Shown: piece by piece, positions 1-11,468 of the stretch
How the letters are laid out: each line of letters begins with the position of its first letter
Numbering within the stretch: position 1 is the stretch's first letter
Source: Malaya genurostris
Lineage: Eukaryota; Arthropoda; Insecta; Diptera; Culicidae
DNA: 64,000 nucleotides
Direction of reading: 5' to 3'
Assembly (NCBI RefSeq): GCF_030247185.1
Contig: NC_080572.1
Coordinates: 188,260,866 to 188,324,865 of the forward strand
The notes under the pieces: model-generated
Databases searched by the model: none
The model's input: the letters and a program-made list of their open reading frames with translations, nothing else
Told to the model about the DNA's origin: nothing
Program-made: the position numbers and the translations under genes

Positions 1-164
1 ATCTACTAATGCCACCTCGCGGATCAACATAATCCGCTAAGCAGACGTAAAGTCGTTGCTACTTACAAACGCACTTATTTTACACTAATTGTGCAATGTC
101 TATTCTGACGTGCCGAAAGTAACGAAACCAATTGACGGCAATGCTGGCCGCCAACAGATAGTAG
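1..164. repeat. Partial MITE of the AGCAGTTCAA family
   Basis: This stretch aligns by eye with the second half of the copy at 2047-2309: both run from CCGCTAAGCAGACGTAAAG through TGCAATGTCTATNCTGACG and CTGGCCG. The window edge cuts it. Other family members lie at 165-320, 6750, 24895, 29294, 39420 and the very end of the window. Confidence 0.6.
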
Positions 165-320
165 TCATTTGGGGGTTTGGAACCTCTTGGGCTTGGCATT
201 AGTAGATCAACATAATCTTCTAATGCACTGATGAGCTGAATGCGAAACGTAAATAATTCAATTTAGTCATGTGCACTTTAGCACAAACTGGAACCCAAGA
301 GGTTCCAAACCCTCAAATGA
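165..320. repeat. MITE segment bounded by ~29-bp inverted repeats
   Basis: The left end TCATTTGGGGGTTTGGAACC and the right end GGTTCCAAACCCTCAAATGA are inverted copies with one mismatch. The inner part (TGCACTGATGAG, GCGAAACGTAAA, TGTGCNCTNTAGCACAAA) matches in reverse the head of the copies at 2047 and 24895. It is a noncoding, nonautonomous DNA-transposon derivative. Confidence 0.6.
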
Positions 321-384
321 GAAAATACTGAATATTTTCATTTACTGTGAATAAAAAAATTTGCTTATTTACACCCCTGATTTA

Positions 385-960
385 AACCATTTTGAAATAT
401 AAAAGTCATCAGCGAACGATAGTTTCATACACTTGATCGAAAAATTTAGATCGTTGAGATACAACAAAATTATGAACGGTCCAAGGTGACTTGAGGAACA
501 CCAGATGGGCAGGTTGTACAGGCTCCTATTTTCACTATCATTTCATGACCAGTTAGATATGATCGAAGCCAATTAAAAAATGATCCGTTTAATCCCAGTC
601 TACTTAGTTTGGAGATCGTTATGTGATTTCGTCGAACGAAGCAGAGAAAGTTGAAAGCTTTGGCATGGATCTATGCTGAGCCTCAGATATGCAGTCAGAG
701 CAACTATGTATTATAAAATCTAGAACTATAATTTCAAACAGCTTCGATACAGCGCACAAAGCAACAATTCTACGGTAGTTGGATACTATACCCTTGTTCA
801 CATAGGATTTCTTCCATATTTCAGGAAAAATTCCAGAACGCAAAGAACAATTGAAAATGTTGGATAGTGGAACCAACAAACTAATAGAACACTTTCTTAT
901 CACCACGGATGGAATCCCAGAACTTCTTCGTTTCTCTTATTGTCAGACTTCGCTTCGTAA
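385..960 (-). pseudogene. LINE reverse-transcriptase relic (Jockey/CR1 group)
   Basis: On the minus strand 619-906 encodes a segment with IFNCSLRSGIFPEIWKK and SNYRRIVALCAVSKLFE, which match the N-terminal fingers of Jockey-group RTs, followed by a degraded QHGF region (AQHRSMPK). Going to lower coordinates, the RT core continues in other frames as SGVPQ near 500 and FADD near 405. Several frameshifts, including one just after SGVPQ, break the frame. The endonuclease and the C-terminus are missing. It differs in sequence from the full-length LINE at 59630 and resembles more the relic at 14022-15170. It is dead. Confidence 0.75.
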
Positions 961-981
961 GCATGTCGTGCAGATTTTGCT

Positions 982-1245
982 TTAAGAAATATTATTGAAG
1001 AATCGCATTCCATTCATTGCGTTCTTTGCATTATTGAATGTATTCTCACAGAGATATCTTCCATCTGACAACAATATCCTTGAGTGCAAAAATCTTCTTT
1101 CGATTTCCGCATTGGAATGGGAAAACGCAATCACATATATCGAAAAGTTTTTGTAATTCCTGGTAACAGTTCTGTTGAAATAGCAACTTGTATCACTCGA
1201 GATCGAAAAGCATAAAATCGAAAATTTGTCCACTGAAGAAAACAT
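982..1245 (-). pseudogene. Possible hAT transposase C-terminal relic
   Basis: The 87-residue minus-strand frame contains VIAFSHSNAEIERRF, which resembles the hAT dimerisation signature (a P/S-H-S-N/S-A-x-x-E-R-x-F pattern). Nothing else of a hAT transposase is visible next to it, and the rest does not match anything I know. A hAT-like inverted-repeat end at 1604 points the wrong way to belong to this piece. Chance resemblance is possible. Confidence 0.3.
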
Positions 1246-1397
1246 TAGCTAGAACCACCTTGTAAAATAGTTTTTTTTAGTAAATTTTAGTTTTATCAAG
1301 GTGGAAATTCACCAATTCTGCCAGCTCGACCAATTGCTGAAACGTTCGCCCATTTTTAATTTTTTAGGATGTCACTCACACGCTTCAAAAATTTGCG

Positions 1398-1535
1398 AAG
1401 AATTTTGTGGAATGATGTTTTTTGGAATTCGCGCGAAATCCGCGCCATAGCATCAAAATCTTAGCAGAAATCGCGCTAAATCCGCGAGAATCGCGAAATC
1501 CTCGAAAACCGCGAAACCCGCGAGACCGTAACAAC
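1398..1535. repeat. Low-complexity CGCGAAATCCGCG-type repeat
   Basis: Short imperfect repetitions of GCGAAATCCGCG and CGCGAAACCCGCG make a CpG-rich patch in AT-rich surroundings. No coding sense is seen. Confidence 0.5.
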
Positions 1536-1603
1536 CCTGGTCTTGTTTCGAAACTTGAGGCCCCGCTGTACCAAATAATTGATGCTGAAACTGACTCTTA
1601 AAT

Positions 1604-1740
1604 CAGTGATTCCCAAATTGGTCCCTACTGCCCACCTGTGGGCGCTAGCTTATTTTTAGTGGGTAAAAAAACTTCAAGTGGTCAACAGGTGGTAAGTCTT
1701 AAATAGTGGGTTTTCCCATTTAAAAAATCTTTCTGAGAAA
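1604..1740 (+). mobile_element. Single terminus of a hAT-like element
   Basis: CAGTGATTCCCAAATTGG followed by GTGGGCGCTAGC resembles the CAGTGGTTCCCAA-type terminal repeats and the GTGGGCG subterminal motif of hAT elements. No matching right end was found, so this is a fragment. The sequence on to 2046 (68-residue frame at 1805) is unrecognised. Confidence 0.35.
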
Positions 1741-2046
1741 AAGTCGAAGTAGACGTATTCACGTTCAGTTTATATAGAAATGTCGAAATATTTTCAAGAA
1801 ATCATTGCCAAATCCCGTCCAGGACCAAGCCACATATTGCAAATTTAACGTGAGTAGCGAAGTATTCAATTCTCGTGAGATTCATAAGAAAGACATTAAA
1901 ATTGAGCATTTAAAAACTTCAAAGATGTTATCGTCGAAAATTGGTCATACAAGAATGACTGTAAGAAGGTCAAACTTTCAATTAAAATTCAAATCATATC
2001 TATATTCCTAGTACAATTCATACAGAGTATAATTATTCATTCATCA

Positions 2047-2309
2047 TTCAGGGGTTAGCCAAATTTTGTTCTAGGGCACATAACCGATTTTGATATTTTT
2101 ACGTTTCGTCTTTGACTCATCAGTGCATAGCAGTTCAAATTGAACTGCTTTATGCAAAACTCGGCAGATCAATTTGAACCGCTAAGCAGACGTAAAGTTT
2201 CTGCTATTTACAGAACACTTGTTTTCTTTGCATCGAAATGCAATGTCTATACTGACGTGCCGAACGAAAACGTGTTTTCGACTTTTTCTGGCCGATGCAG
2301 GTTTGGTCA
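2047..2309 (+). repeat. MITE copy adjoining a DD37D-like transposon
   Basis: It begins TTCAGGGGTTAGCC, carries GCAGTTCAAATTGAACTGC and TTTGAACCGCTAAGCAGACG, and ends near GGTTTGGTCA. Its first 54 bases (2047-2100) are repeated almost exactly at 2310-2363, which is the 3' end of the transposase relic next door. This suggests that the MITE derives from that transposon's terminus. Confidence 0.65.
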
Positions 2310-2369
2310 TTCAGGGGTTAGCCAAATTTTGTGCTAGGGCACATAACCGATTTTGATATTTTTATTCAT

Positions 2370-3141
2370 TCATGCTTTCTTTTTAGCAAACGCGACTATT
2401 CGGGCCTTTCGTTTGACTCATTTCATCAAGTTTTGTACTGCCTCCCTGATAACTTTCCTCACCAAAAGAACTGCATCTTGTCCGTTTGCCATAAACTGCT
2501 TCTCACTGACAACTGCCCATCGTTTTTCTTTAAGTTTGCGTTTGACAAAGTCCCAATATTGTTCTATTGGGCGTAGCTCTGGTGTCTCCATATCCTTGAG
2601 CAGAACGTTGTTCGTGGAATTCTTGGAATTCCTTGATGCCGAGATGAGAAATCCAGTCAAACAGTAGAGAGCACTCATACTACTTGTGGAAAGATAACAA
2701 AAGTTTGTCCAGACGCTCCGGTACATACTTTTTCTGGGTTGATGATTCCGTTCGTGATTTAAATATCGCTCTTTGAGCCATGGAAACAGATGGTTCGTCA
2801 CACGAAATTTTTTTTGGCGAACTTCAATTGTTCAAAATATTTGAATTACTCTTTTCCAGTAGCCGTAGAATATTCGTGTTTAGGAAGCTCAGAATCTCAA
2901 AATCTTGCTGTATGTTTCATCATCCTATACCCTGTGAACAAACTTCACCAGCACGACCTTCGGACTTGATTTGATTATCGCACGATTTATTATTGTTGTA
3001 AGTCGACAGTCATGCTCGTTGTAGACGACATTTACAGCTTGCTTACGAAATCTACTACGACCACTTTGCGTGAGAATAGTTTGGAATTTCACGATGTACG
3101 AGCAAAATTTTTACACGTTGCTACTCTTGCTTCGATGCCAT
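2370..3141 (-). pseudogene. Tc1/mariner transposase relic (DD37D-like)
   Basis: Read on the minus strand, an ATG at 3141 opens with MASKQEQRVKILLVHR, and the frame then breaks repeatedly. The best piece is at 2418-2801, with SMAQRAIF-type sequence upstream in another frame and PELRPIEQYWDFVKRKLKEK, which holds the third catalytic residue region (PIEQYW). It ends KAFAKKKA-like before a TGA at 2370. The wording KNTQEF/PIE-like spacing is what I know from mosquito DD37D elements, but frameshifts prevent counting. It contains many stops and is nonfunctional. The 3' terminus is shared with the MITE at 2047-2309. Confidence 0.7.
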
Positions 3142-3960
3142 TTTAACAACTAAGAAGCAAACATTAAAATAAGGTAGTAGGCATTATGTTTCTATGAGGA
3201 CGAAAGCAACATAACGTCAGTAAGTAGGTAAGTCAGCTTACATTTGCAACGCGATCAATTTAAATGAGACAAAAACTTTTGAGCTCCACATGCAAACTTT
3301 TGATGTTTAAATGCAATATGGGATGTCGGAAGCTTACCCAATTTCCGTATCTCACCCAACGACAGGCTCAAGATGCAGGAATACTGCTTAAATTTAGAAT
3401 TCTCATAGAAAAACTTTATTTTATAATTTTTTTTATGACTTCTGGTCAGTCAGTATTTTTTACTTTTTTAGGTTTTTTAACGATATCAAACTAACTAGAG
3501 ATTATAAGCGGAGAAAGAATATGAAATCATAGAGCCATAGTACTCAAGGAAGAGCTAGGATGTGAAGAATAAAGTGCGGACAAGTGAGACGTGACAAGGG
3601 TCATTTAAGTAAGCAGAAGGCTTCTCGTATCTAAACTTTTACCTTCTACCAGAGGAGTCGAACTTAGGCATCTTAGCGATACGAGTTATTCGAGTCTCTG
3701 ATATGTCAGAAAGTAAAGGCAAAGGTCGTTTGCCATTTACTGTCCGAACCGATTGTGATAATTTGTAAATCTAAATTACGGACGGTTGCTATTTTTTTTC
3801 GAATGATGTGGAATTATCGGGTTGTATGAAACTGTTCGCTATTTATATCTCTATATTATATCAGATTTTTAGAAACCTAGGAAAAATACACAATTTTGGG
3901 CACTTATACCTAAGCCGTACTTTGCTAAACAAAACACCCAATAATGCATTATCACACGAA
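3142..3960. other. No gene recognised
   Basis: AT-rich sequence with no plausible coding frame. The clear matching left end of the transposase relic at 2370-3141 is not visible here. Confidence 0.5.
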
Positions 3961-3974
3961 AAAACAAACTGAAC

Positions 3975-4105
3975 AAATTGCTGGTAAAATCAAAATAACG
4001 AAATACGAAACCTGGCGTCATATATTCTCAATCCGAGGAAATCGTTCTGTCAATTGAACTACTCTGGAATTGAAGAAACATAACTTAGAAGACTTCCCGG
4101 TAGAA
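3975..4105 (-). repeat. tRNA-related SINE-like relic
   Basis: On the minus strand GAGTAGTTCAATTGACAGAA occupies the place of a pol III box A and resembles the better preserved AGTAGTTTAATTGGCAGGA at 18412-18430 and TGGTTTAATTGG at 29104. Box B is degraded. It is inferred to be a SINE head. Confidence 0.4.
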
Positions 4106-4344
4106 AAAAAAACATCATATCATCTGACAGTGCGTGTCCGATATGGTTCCAGTATTAATCTTAAAACGGTGATCTAATACCGTGCGCAAGCACTTATGAA
4201 ACCCATCCATTTCATACCAATCGAACTACTCTTTAATTATCCGACTGGGCAATACTATGTTTGATTTTGTTGTATCTCTATTGTCGTCTATTTTGCTATC
4301 CCAATATTTGCTGGATCATTATCATTTCATTTTAATCTTGTAGA

Positions 4345-4394
4345 ATTGTCAATCCACGGATTGAAATAATTGTCAATTCACGGATTGAAATAAT
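4345..4394. repeat. Two-copy 25-bp tandem duplication
   Basis: ATTGTCAAT(C/T)CACGGATTGAAATA occurs twice back to back, immediately before the 1.9-kb repeat at 4401. Confidence 0.8.
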
Positions 4395-4400
4395 AAAAAC

Positions 4401-6131
4401 GTGATTAATCCACCTAGCAGTGAGATGTAACCATTTTTTATCAATCCGCATGTGTTTTTTTGCATAGATATTCTTAGGTGTTTTAGTTCTCATGACATTA
4501 TTTTAATTATCGTCGTTTCAAACGGCAAATTGAGATTTTAATCACTCATTACCCTGTAATTTCGAATCTGCAAATCGTATCGAATTTCAATCTTAACGTG
4601 TGACATTCGATTGAACATTCCATGAGATGTCGAAGTAAGTTCCACTTTAGAGTCTTTCGTCATTATTTATGGTACTTCCAGAGCTGGTATTCAGGAACTA
4701 GCATAACCCAAAATGATTCGAATGGCCATAAATTTATACGCCAAACAATTTACATCTTCTATATCGGTATGAATTTTAAAAATTCATCATCTGTAATTCC
4801 AGAATCGGATAAAATTCACCAATTTTGTATGGTACCTTAAGTCCTTCAATTTGAATTTTTGTTTTTGAAGTTCGATTTGGCCTTTTTGAAAAAATGATTA
4901 AACTTTGAGAAACGATTCGAAACTGGATCCGGAGTTCTAAGATCGGTGTAGCCGAAATCAGATAAATTCACCTGAGGAGTGTGTAGACATCTTTGAGAAA
5001 TTGTAGTGCGAATTAAAATTTGGGGGTACATTCCGAATCCAAAAAAGAATACCGCTTAAACTGAAATAAATTTATTTGGTAATCGACTATCCAAATTTGC
5101 AAACCCGATAAACCTGATTAATTTATGTGAAATGGACATTTTTCTACTAATCCTAAACCAGAAATCGGATCTGACCTATCTATCCTATCTCCTAAACCAG
5201 AAATCGGATCTGACTAATTTTTATAGGATTTTAAGACCTCTCATTTGAATCATAGATGATTCTTAGATTCCATTTGAATCTTAGATCGGTTCAGCCATCT
5301 ACGAGGAAAATGAATTGCATTATTTTAATTTCGTTTCACATGTCATCCTGTGGTTCCGAAATCAGAAGTCGGATCCAAATTTGGAAGTATACTAGTTTTC
5401 ATATGAATCTGAGTTTGTAGAAAACGGTTTAGCCAAAAAAAAAATTGAGTGAAATTATTTGTCACACACGCATTTGCTGATCTCGACGAACTGAGTCGTA
5501 TGGTATATGGAAGTTATGTTCTTCCAGCTTTTATTGCTGTAAGTAGTTTAAATCAATATAATTATGGAATTACTTTCAACTCGAAAATGCTGATATCATC
5601 TGGTTTATAAATGCCATATTCGAACGATTATGTTGCCAAAAACGAACCGAGCTAAAATCGGTCCAAGGCAAATTGTCATGAAAAAGGATGCTGTACACAG
5701 TCTTTTGGGCACTTAGAAACAATTGTATGTCACAGTATAAAAATCGTGTTTTCCGTTGCTTCCAAGCATTTCTTTGTCATACAGTGCTCAAAACTTCTAC
5801 TGCTGGAATAAGGGGAAAAGTCGTTTACACAAAAATATTGATATCTCCGTTAAAAATGGACGGATTCTAACAAACTATGGCTTGTTGGATAGCTATTACC
5901 GTGCGGAATCTAAGTCTAAAAACATATTCTGTTTTCAAGGTCAATTGTGACAGATACTGTCAAAAAACTGAAAATTTTGACATAAAACTCCGTATAACTT
6001 AAAAAGTAAACATCCTATCTCAAAACCATTCAATAGCGTTTTGGGTGACGTGGAGACCTTTCATTTGCGACTAGTTTGATCAAAATCGGTCCAGCCATCT
6101 CTGAGATCTCGACCTCTTAGTTGACAACACA

Positions 6132-6191
<60 letters not shown>

Positions 6192-6319
6192 GACATTTGC
6201 TCAGTTCGTCGAGCTGAATCGATTGGTATATGACATTCGGCCCTCCGGGCTCGGAAAATTTTTCCAAAGTTTGAACGAATTCTATACCTATTTTTTATAT
6301 ATATAAAAAAAGGTAAAAA
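4401..6319 (+). repeat. 1.9-kb dispersed repeat, copy 1
   Basis: This noncoding repeat recurs in the same orientation at 18819-20741 and 55022-56862. Shared landmarks in order are ATTAATCCACCTAGCAGTGAG, GACATTATTTTAAT, CTTCTATATCGGT, GATCGGTTCAGCCATCT, ATTTGCTGATCTCGACGAACT, GGATGCTGTACACAG, a CA microsatellite, GGCCCTCCGGGC, and an AT-rich terminal hairpin ending AAAAAAAGGTAAAAA. Every copy starts after an A run and ends in GGTAAAAA. Frames inside it, some seen in parallel in all three copies, carry no known domain. It may be a nonautonomous element related to the array family at 33505, whose head and tail it shares. Confidence 0.8.
6125..6192. repeat. CA microsatellite
   Basis: Interrupted (CA)n about 65 bases long, in the position where all three 1.9-kb copies carry a CA tract, just before the CAGACATTTG tail. 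Confidence 0.9.
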
Positions 6320-6494
6320 CCGAACAGTTTAGCCCCGGTCTCCCCTACACCTGCGGTTTCGATACCGGGAAAGAGTAGCACCGATGTAGTGGAATGTAAA
6401 CACCAAAACGCATCAAAATAAGATTCTTGATTTTGATTGCACCGCTTGTTTTTCTCAAAAATTACTACTATCTGACACTTCATCAAAGTAAATT

Positions 6495-6532
6495 CCTTGA
6501 AAAATGTCCAACAAGGACCGAAACGTTGGGAG
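6495..6532 (+). repeat. Hammerhead-like motif of a Penelope-type element
   Basis: TTGAAAAATGTCC - AACA - AGGACCGAAACGTTGGG has a 4-5-bp stem (GTCC/GGAC) followed by CGAAAC, the layout of the hammerhead ribozyme motif found in terminal repeats of Penelope-like retroelements. The CTGANGA core is degraded (TTGAAAA). No Penelope RT or GIY-YIG domain was found nearby, so this is at most a fossil terminal repeat. Confidence 0.4.
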
Positions 6533-6749
6533 AAGAGAAAATGTAGAAGTTCTTCACTATATAAAATTGACAAGCCTATACATAAACTACAAATATATGA
6601 AGAAGTTGATAACAGTATATCTATAAGATATAATTGGAAAATTGTGGTAACCAAGCATCAAACACAAACAGGAACATACACGCGTACATTTAGTTTTTTT
6701 ATTACAGAGTAAGTGGCTTGTGCAAAAAGAACTCATTTATTGTCACCAG

Positions 6750-6950
6750 TGTTTTAGCAGATCATATTGAACTGCCATTGCCACACTTAGAATTTCAATT
6801 TGAACTGCTAAGCAAGCGCAAAGTTTACACTACTTATGTATGTTTAGATATTCCACCTGCTTAGCGGTTCAAGTTGAACTGCTAGGTGGCAATGGCAGCT
6901 CAGTTTAAACTGCTAAAGCAATGATAAACCGAAGGCGAAACATACTTGGA
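6750..6950. repeat. MITE with GTTCAA palindromes
   Basis: It contains CAATTTGAACTGCTAAGCAAG and GCTTAGCGGTTCAAGTTGAAC, and an inverted pair GAACTGCCATTGCCAC / GTGGCAATGGCAG at about 6771 and 6885. It belongs to the family at 2047 and 24895. Confidence 0.6.
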
Positions 6951-7059
6951 ACTCTTCACGGAACTAAAATGTATTGAGAATTTAAAAAAATAAGCTTTTC
7001 TTTGTAAACTTCAGAAAATATGATCCATTTTCAATAACATAAAAGCTAAAAAAAACTCG

Positions 7060-8500
7060 TTTCAATCCACTTTTGAAAGCTACTATTGGACCATTGATCA
7101 AGCACGAAGATCAAATGACTATTAGCTCTGGTTCCGATGATATAATGGATATGAGTGACGTAACCGACAAAACGTTCTTTCGCCTTTCGCATAGGGAAAT
7201 GTTATGCAATCACTGTGAAAAACGACTTTTAAATTGAGCCCTGGAGAGCCTAGTGGCATCGCTCGATTTTCTCAAAGATAATTGAATCGATTTTAACATG
7301 CATTGGCTCTTGTAAAAGCTACTATTGATCAAGGCCGCATCTCAAATGGCTGTCACTTCTGGGTGTGGAGATATCAAAGTATAAGTAACGGAACCGACAA
7401 AACGCACTTTATTTCTTACCACATAATTTTCTCGGAGATACCGATTTCAATAAGTTTAGATTCATTTGCAAGCTACTATTGAGTCGTCCGATAAGTTGGG
7501 AGTTCAAATCGCTATCATTACTGATTCCGAAGATATAATGGTATAAGTGACGTAACCAACCAAGCGATCTTTTTTTTTTGTTTCACCGTTCAATTTGCTC
7601 GGAAATTTATAGATTTCAATACATTTAAGTTATGAAAGCTACTGTTCAAGTTCGAAGATTAAATGGCTGTCACTTCTGATTCCGAAGATATAAAGTTATA
7701 AGTGACGTAACCGACGAAACGCCCTTTCACCTTCCTCGTAGAGTAAGGTTATGCAATCACTGTGAAAACCGACTTTTGAATCGAGCCCTGTGAAGCCGAG
7801 TGTCATGTACCATTCGATTCAGTTCGTCGAGTACGCAAAATGTCTGTATGTGTGTATGTCTATGTAACATCTTTTGTACTAATTTTGATCGGAGTTGGGT
7901 GAACCGATTTTTAAGAGCTCATAATCAAATGAATGGTCTTGTAGTCCCAAACAAAATTTTTGAATTTTATTTGAATTTGACTACCGCTTTCCAAATTACA
8001 GGGCGATATGTACACGAAAAATTACAACACGGGCAAACACTTTTCTCACAGATGACAACGCCGACTGAGCTAAGATTAACATGAAAGGTTTTAATCCACC
8101 CATTCCGACTCCTAGGGCCGGAATTACAGGGTAATTAGGGTAAAAAGTTCGATTTCAAGTATCTTTTTTCAAAAATTTAAGAACTGCAAGTTTTTTGGAA
8201 GTTATTCATAAATTTCTTTAGTTTGTGAATCTTGTTAGCAGATGACAAAATAATCTTACTTCAGTTCTACCGGTTCCCAGTTTCCGGTTCCGAAACTACC
8301 GGAAATAGGGGTCAAAAACAAAACTGTGTTTCCCAGAGACGGCTGAATCGATGTTCAGAAACTTTTAATTGCTTTTGAATTTTGTCCGTATTTCACTTCC
8401 AGTTCCATTGAAGTGTGTTAAAAATTTTAAACTGCCGTTTTGAGTGACGCTGCAGAAAACTGAAAAATTCTTCTGAATTTCGGTCAAAGCTGGTTCAACT
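7060..8500 (-). repeat. Tandem-unit array repeat with two tails
   Basis: In minus orientation two tails are visible: 7185-7255 and 7725-7870, each with CAGTGATTGCATAAC and a short terminal stem (CGAAAGG, GAGGAAGG). Between and beyond them lie ~155-bp units with GTGACGTAACCGAC, GGCTGTCACTTCTG, ATATAATGGTATAAGTG and AAAGCTACTATTG, and then (to 8500) units with CCGGAATTACAGGGT and GGTCTTGTAGTCCC. No protein is encoded. The 94-residue frame at 7800 lies in this repeat. Confidence 0.65.
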
Positions 8501-10849
8501 TGTAGGCAGTGTTGGTGATTGCCGAAAATTTGACAGAAGCTGCTTTATTTGCTATCTATATTGTATACAACATTTTCAATCCGGTAGAAGATGCTACAAG
8601 AACTCGAGTCTCTCAATGCATGAACCGTGAGAGAATTTCGCTACATTTCTTCGCTCCACTTCATACCCTGAGTATTTCACGCCCTTTAAAAAAATTTACA
8701 GTCTGATAATGATCGTTGCTGTGTGGAATTTCCCAAGAGAGAATCGCAAGTTGACAATTACCGCAGAAAATCGAGTCGATGATTCAACTTGATGATTCTC
8801 ATACTAGGTTGTAATATTTCAAAACCCTTATATAGAGCATTCACAGACATTTTCATAGACACAACTTATACAAAGGTTATATGCATATAGTTAGAATAAG
8901 CAGCAATAGTAAAATTATTATATCGCAATTATCAACTGCCTGTATAGAATCGGATCGCGAAACGAGAATAAGCGACCGTTTGTTGCTTCAGAGAGGATCC
9001 CCACAGCAGCGTGCTAACCTTTGATTCTCAGAAATGTCATCGAGAGAAATCCGCTCTCGCACTGGTGTCGATTCTATGTTAAATGAGCCATGCCGGGCTT
9101 TTGTTGTTGCGATGATATCCATCTCTCTTTAATGGCACTGATTCAATCGTGTGAAGCGTTCTTTGATACGATAAAAGCCATCCTTGCTTGTAGGTCATGT
9201 TAGTTACTGGTAAAACGAAAATTTGGACTGCAGCGATTATTATCGGTAATGATTTAGCTTCCTGTCCACTTCTAATGAAAAATATATGGAAATGAATAGT
9301 GTTTAAAAAAATTAAAATGAGAAAAAAATAATTTCTCGATGCCGTGGAGCTGCTCTTCCATTGAGCTACCTTTAACATTTGACGAACAACACCTCCGAAA
9401 GCCAATGGAAGTAGAAATATGAACCAAGTACACCGTTACTGAGATTCCGTTTTAATCTTGCTTTCAATGTGATCTTAAAACGGAAATAACACTCGCATAC
9501 ATACATACGCCAAAATACTGGAGAGGTTTCACGGGTGCATTGACAATTTTTATGTTATCCCTTTTTATCATAAATGATATGAGGCTCTCTCAACATGTTA
9601 CAAAATAATACATTTTGATGCATAAGCCTAAACTCTTTCACATTTATTGAGAAAAACATGTAAGTAAAACAGAAAACTACCATAACCAACCCACTGCTTG
9701 TTTCATTCGATTACACTACTGTTCATTTTGTGCGATATTTCCACCCGTCAAACATTTGAATAAAGATTGTACTTTTCATAAATAGCTATAAACAAAAACA
9801 CACAAACGAATCAGAGAAAAACGACATAGTAAAACATTCCCAGTACCATCTACTAATGGCTCCTTTTCAGCTGTTGGCTATCAGAAGGCTGTGTAGGAAA
9901 GGGATTTCCATAAACTCACTCGGAAAACGAACGATGAAATGGTATCTTAATCAAGAAACTAAATTTCTACTGAATGGTGCAGAATGAATTCTGTTTCAAA
10001 CTAATATAACACAACTCAAAACACCACATTCACAAAAAAAAGTCAAAAGTGCTTCAGAGATTGACGTTCCACCATCACCATCTCCTCATTCAGAAGTATA
10101 TTAATTAATTTTCATCTACCGGCTGCCACTGCAATATGTTTCAGAATATGCACATGGATACATATGGAGTATGTGCAATAGTTGAACTAAAAATCAATTT
10201 GCAATCTTTGATGCTTGCTGGTATCAAAAACAGATGTATGCAGTGTCGTTTGGTGCAAGGTTGACATGAATTCAATCAAACGAAATTATTTTTAGGCGTA
10301 ATTTATGTCGGATTGTTTATAGGTGTCATTGGCAGGATTAGTGTAGACATGGAATGATGTTTTTTTTAACATTGTGGATTAAAAAAGGAAGTGGCGTGAG
10401 ATATAAACCAAATCAAAAGCATTGCCAAAATTTGAAAATGTTAAAATGTCTAAGTATCATTGAAAACTCAATTATCACATGGCAACTGTTCAGCACGCTG
10501 AGTGTTTTTCGTGCGATTAGTGGGATTACGATAACGCTACTTCATATCATCTGATAAGTAACTGTCCCGAATGATTACAACTACATATCTGGGTTTTTGG
10601 TTCTCCAACCATGACATGTATGGCGAACTAAAATGTGTATGACGAACTAAAATTGAAGAATATTCTATTGTTTCTCACCCAATCTTCTTGGAGCGAAGGA
10701 GTTGCTTGACATTCCTTATGGGGTGCCGGATTTAGTTCTTTTCATACAAATTGCGAATCGTTCTGCATTCCAGATGAAAAATTATGGCACTTGAATCAAT
10801 TGGCTCTGATTCCTGATCACAGAAACTTTTTTACCAACGTATGCCTTTC
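8501..10849. other. No gene recognised; tRNA-like box A only
   Basis: AT-rich sequence with short frames (108 residues minus at 9079, 66 plus at 10354) that resemble no family I know. It could be intron or intergenic. Confidence 0.5.
9333..9372 (-). repeat. tRNA-like fragment (box A)
   Basis: On the minus strand GGTAGCTCAATGGAAGAGC matches the D-arm/box A of a eukaryotic tRNA. It is followed by GCAGCTCCACGGCATCGAG, and no T-arm or acceptor pairing follows. This is a pseudo-tRNA or SINE head, not a functional tRNA. Confidence 0.45.
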
Positions 10850-11460
10850 TCTACAGGAAGGTAATAGAATTACTGTAAAACCGAATTTCGAAGGGAGCCT
10901 CGGAGACCCATAGTGTTATATACCATTCGACTCAACTCGAAAAGATCGGAAAATGTATGCGATTTTTTTACCGCTCATTTTTCTCGGAGATTGCTGAACC
11001 GATTTCTACAAGCTTAGGTTCGGTTGAAAGCTTTCTATTGAACCACTGACCAAGTTCGAAGATCAAATGGCTGTCACTTCTGGTTCTGGTAATAAGTGCA
11101 AGTGACGTAATATGTATGAGTGACGTAATCGATAAATGCGTTGGTTTTCACTGCTCAATTTTTTTAAAGATGGCAAAGCCAGTTTCTAAAAGTCTAACTC
11201 ATTCGAAAGTTACTATGGAGTTTTGGATGAAGTTCGAAAATAAAAAAAAGGGACTTCACCGACTAACCGCACAATTTTCATCGGCTGAATTTTTTCGAAC
11301 AATGACTTTGCCTTATTTGAAAGCTAGTAATTCCCATCAAATTTGAAACGCTTATGGTGAGTATTTCCGGCTCGAGATATGTAATGTTATATGTAACGTA
11401 ACCGACGAAATTCCTCGGAGATGAAATCGATTTCGAAAGTGTTAGACTTGCTGTAGGGCT
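10850..11460 (-). repeat. Tandem-unit array repeat, minus orientation
   Basis: The tail at 10850-10960 carries ACCTTCCTGTAGAGAAAGGC, a variant of the terminal hairpin, plus GACTCAACTCG. Units follow with GGCTGTCACTTCTGGTTCTGG and AGTGACGTAA. The foldback element at 11469 is inserted at its far end. Confidence 0.6.
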
Positions 11461-11468
11461 ATTATTAG
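11461..11468. repeat. 8-bp target-site duplication, left
   Basis: ATTATTAG directly abuts the left end of the foldback element. The identical 8 bp lie at 12297-12304. Confidence 0.8.

Noticed and set aside
9333..9372. Functional tRNA gene on the minus strand
   Set aside because: Only the D-arm/box A part is present. There is no anticodon stem, T-arm or acceptor pairing.
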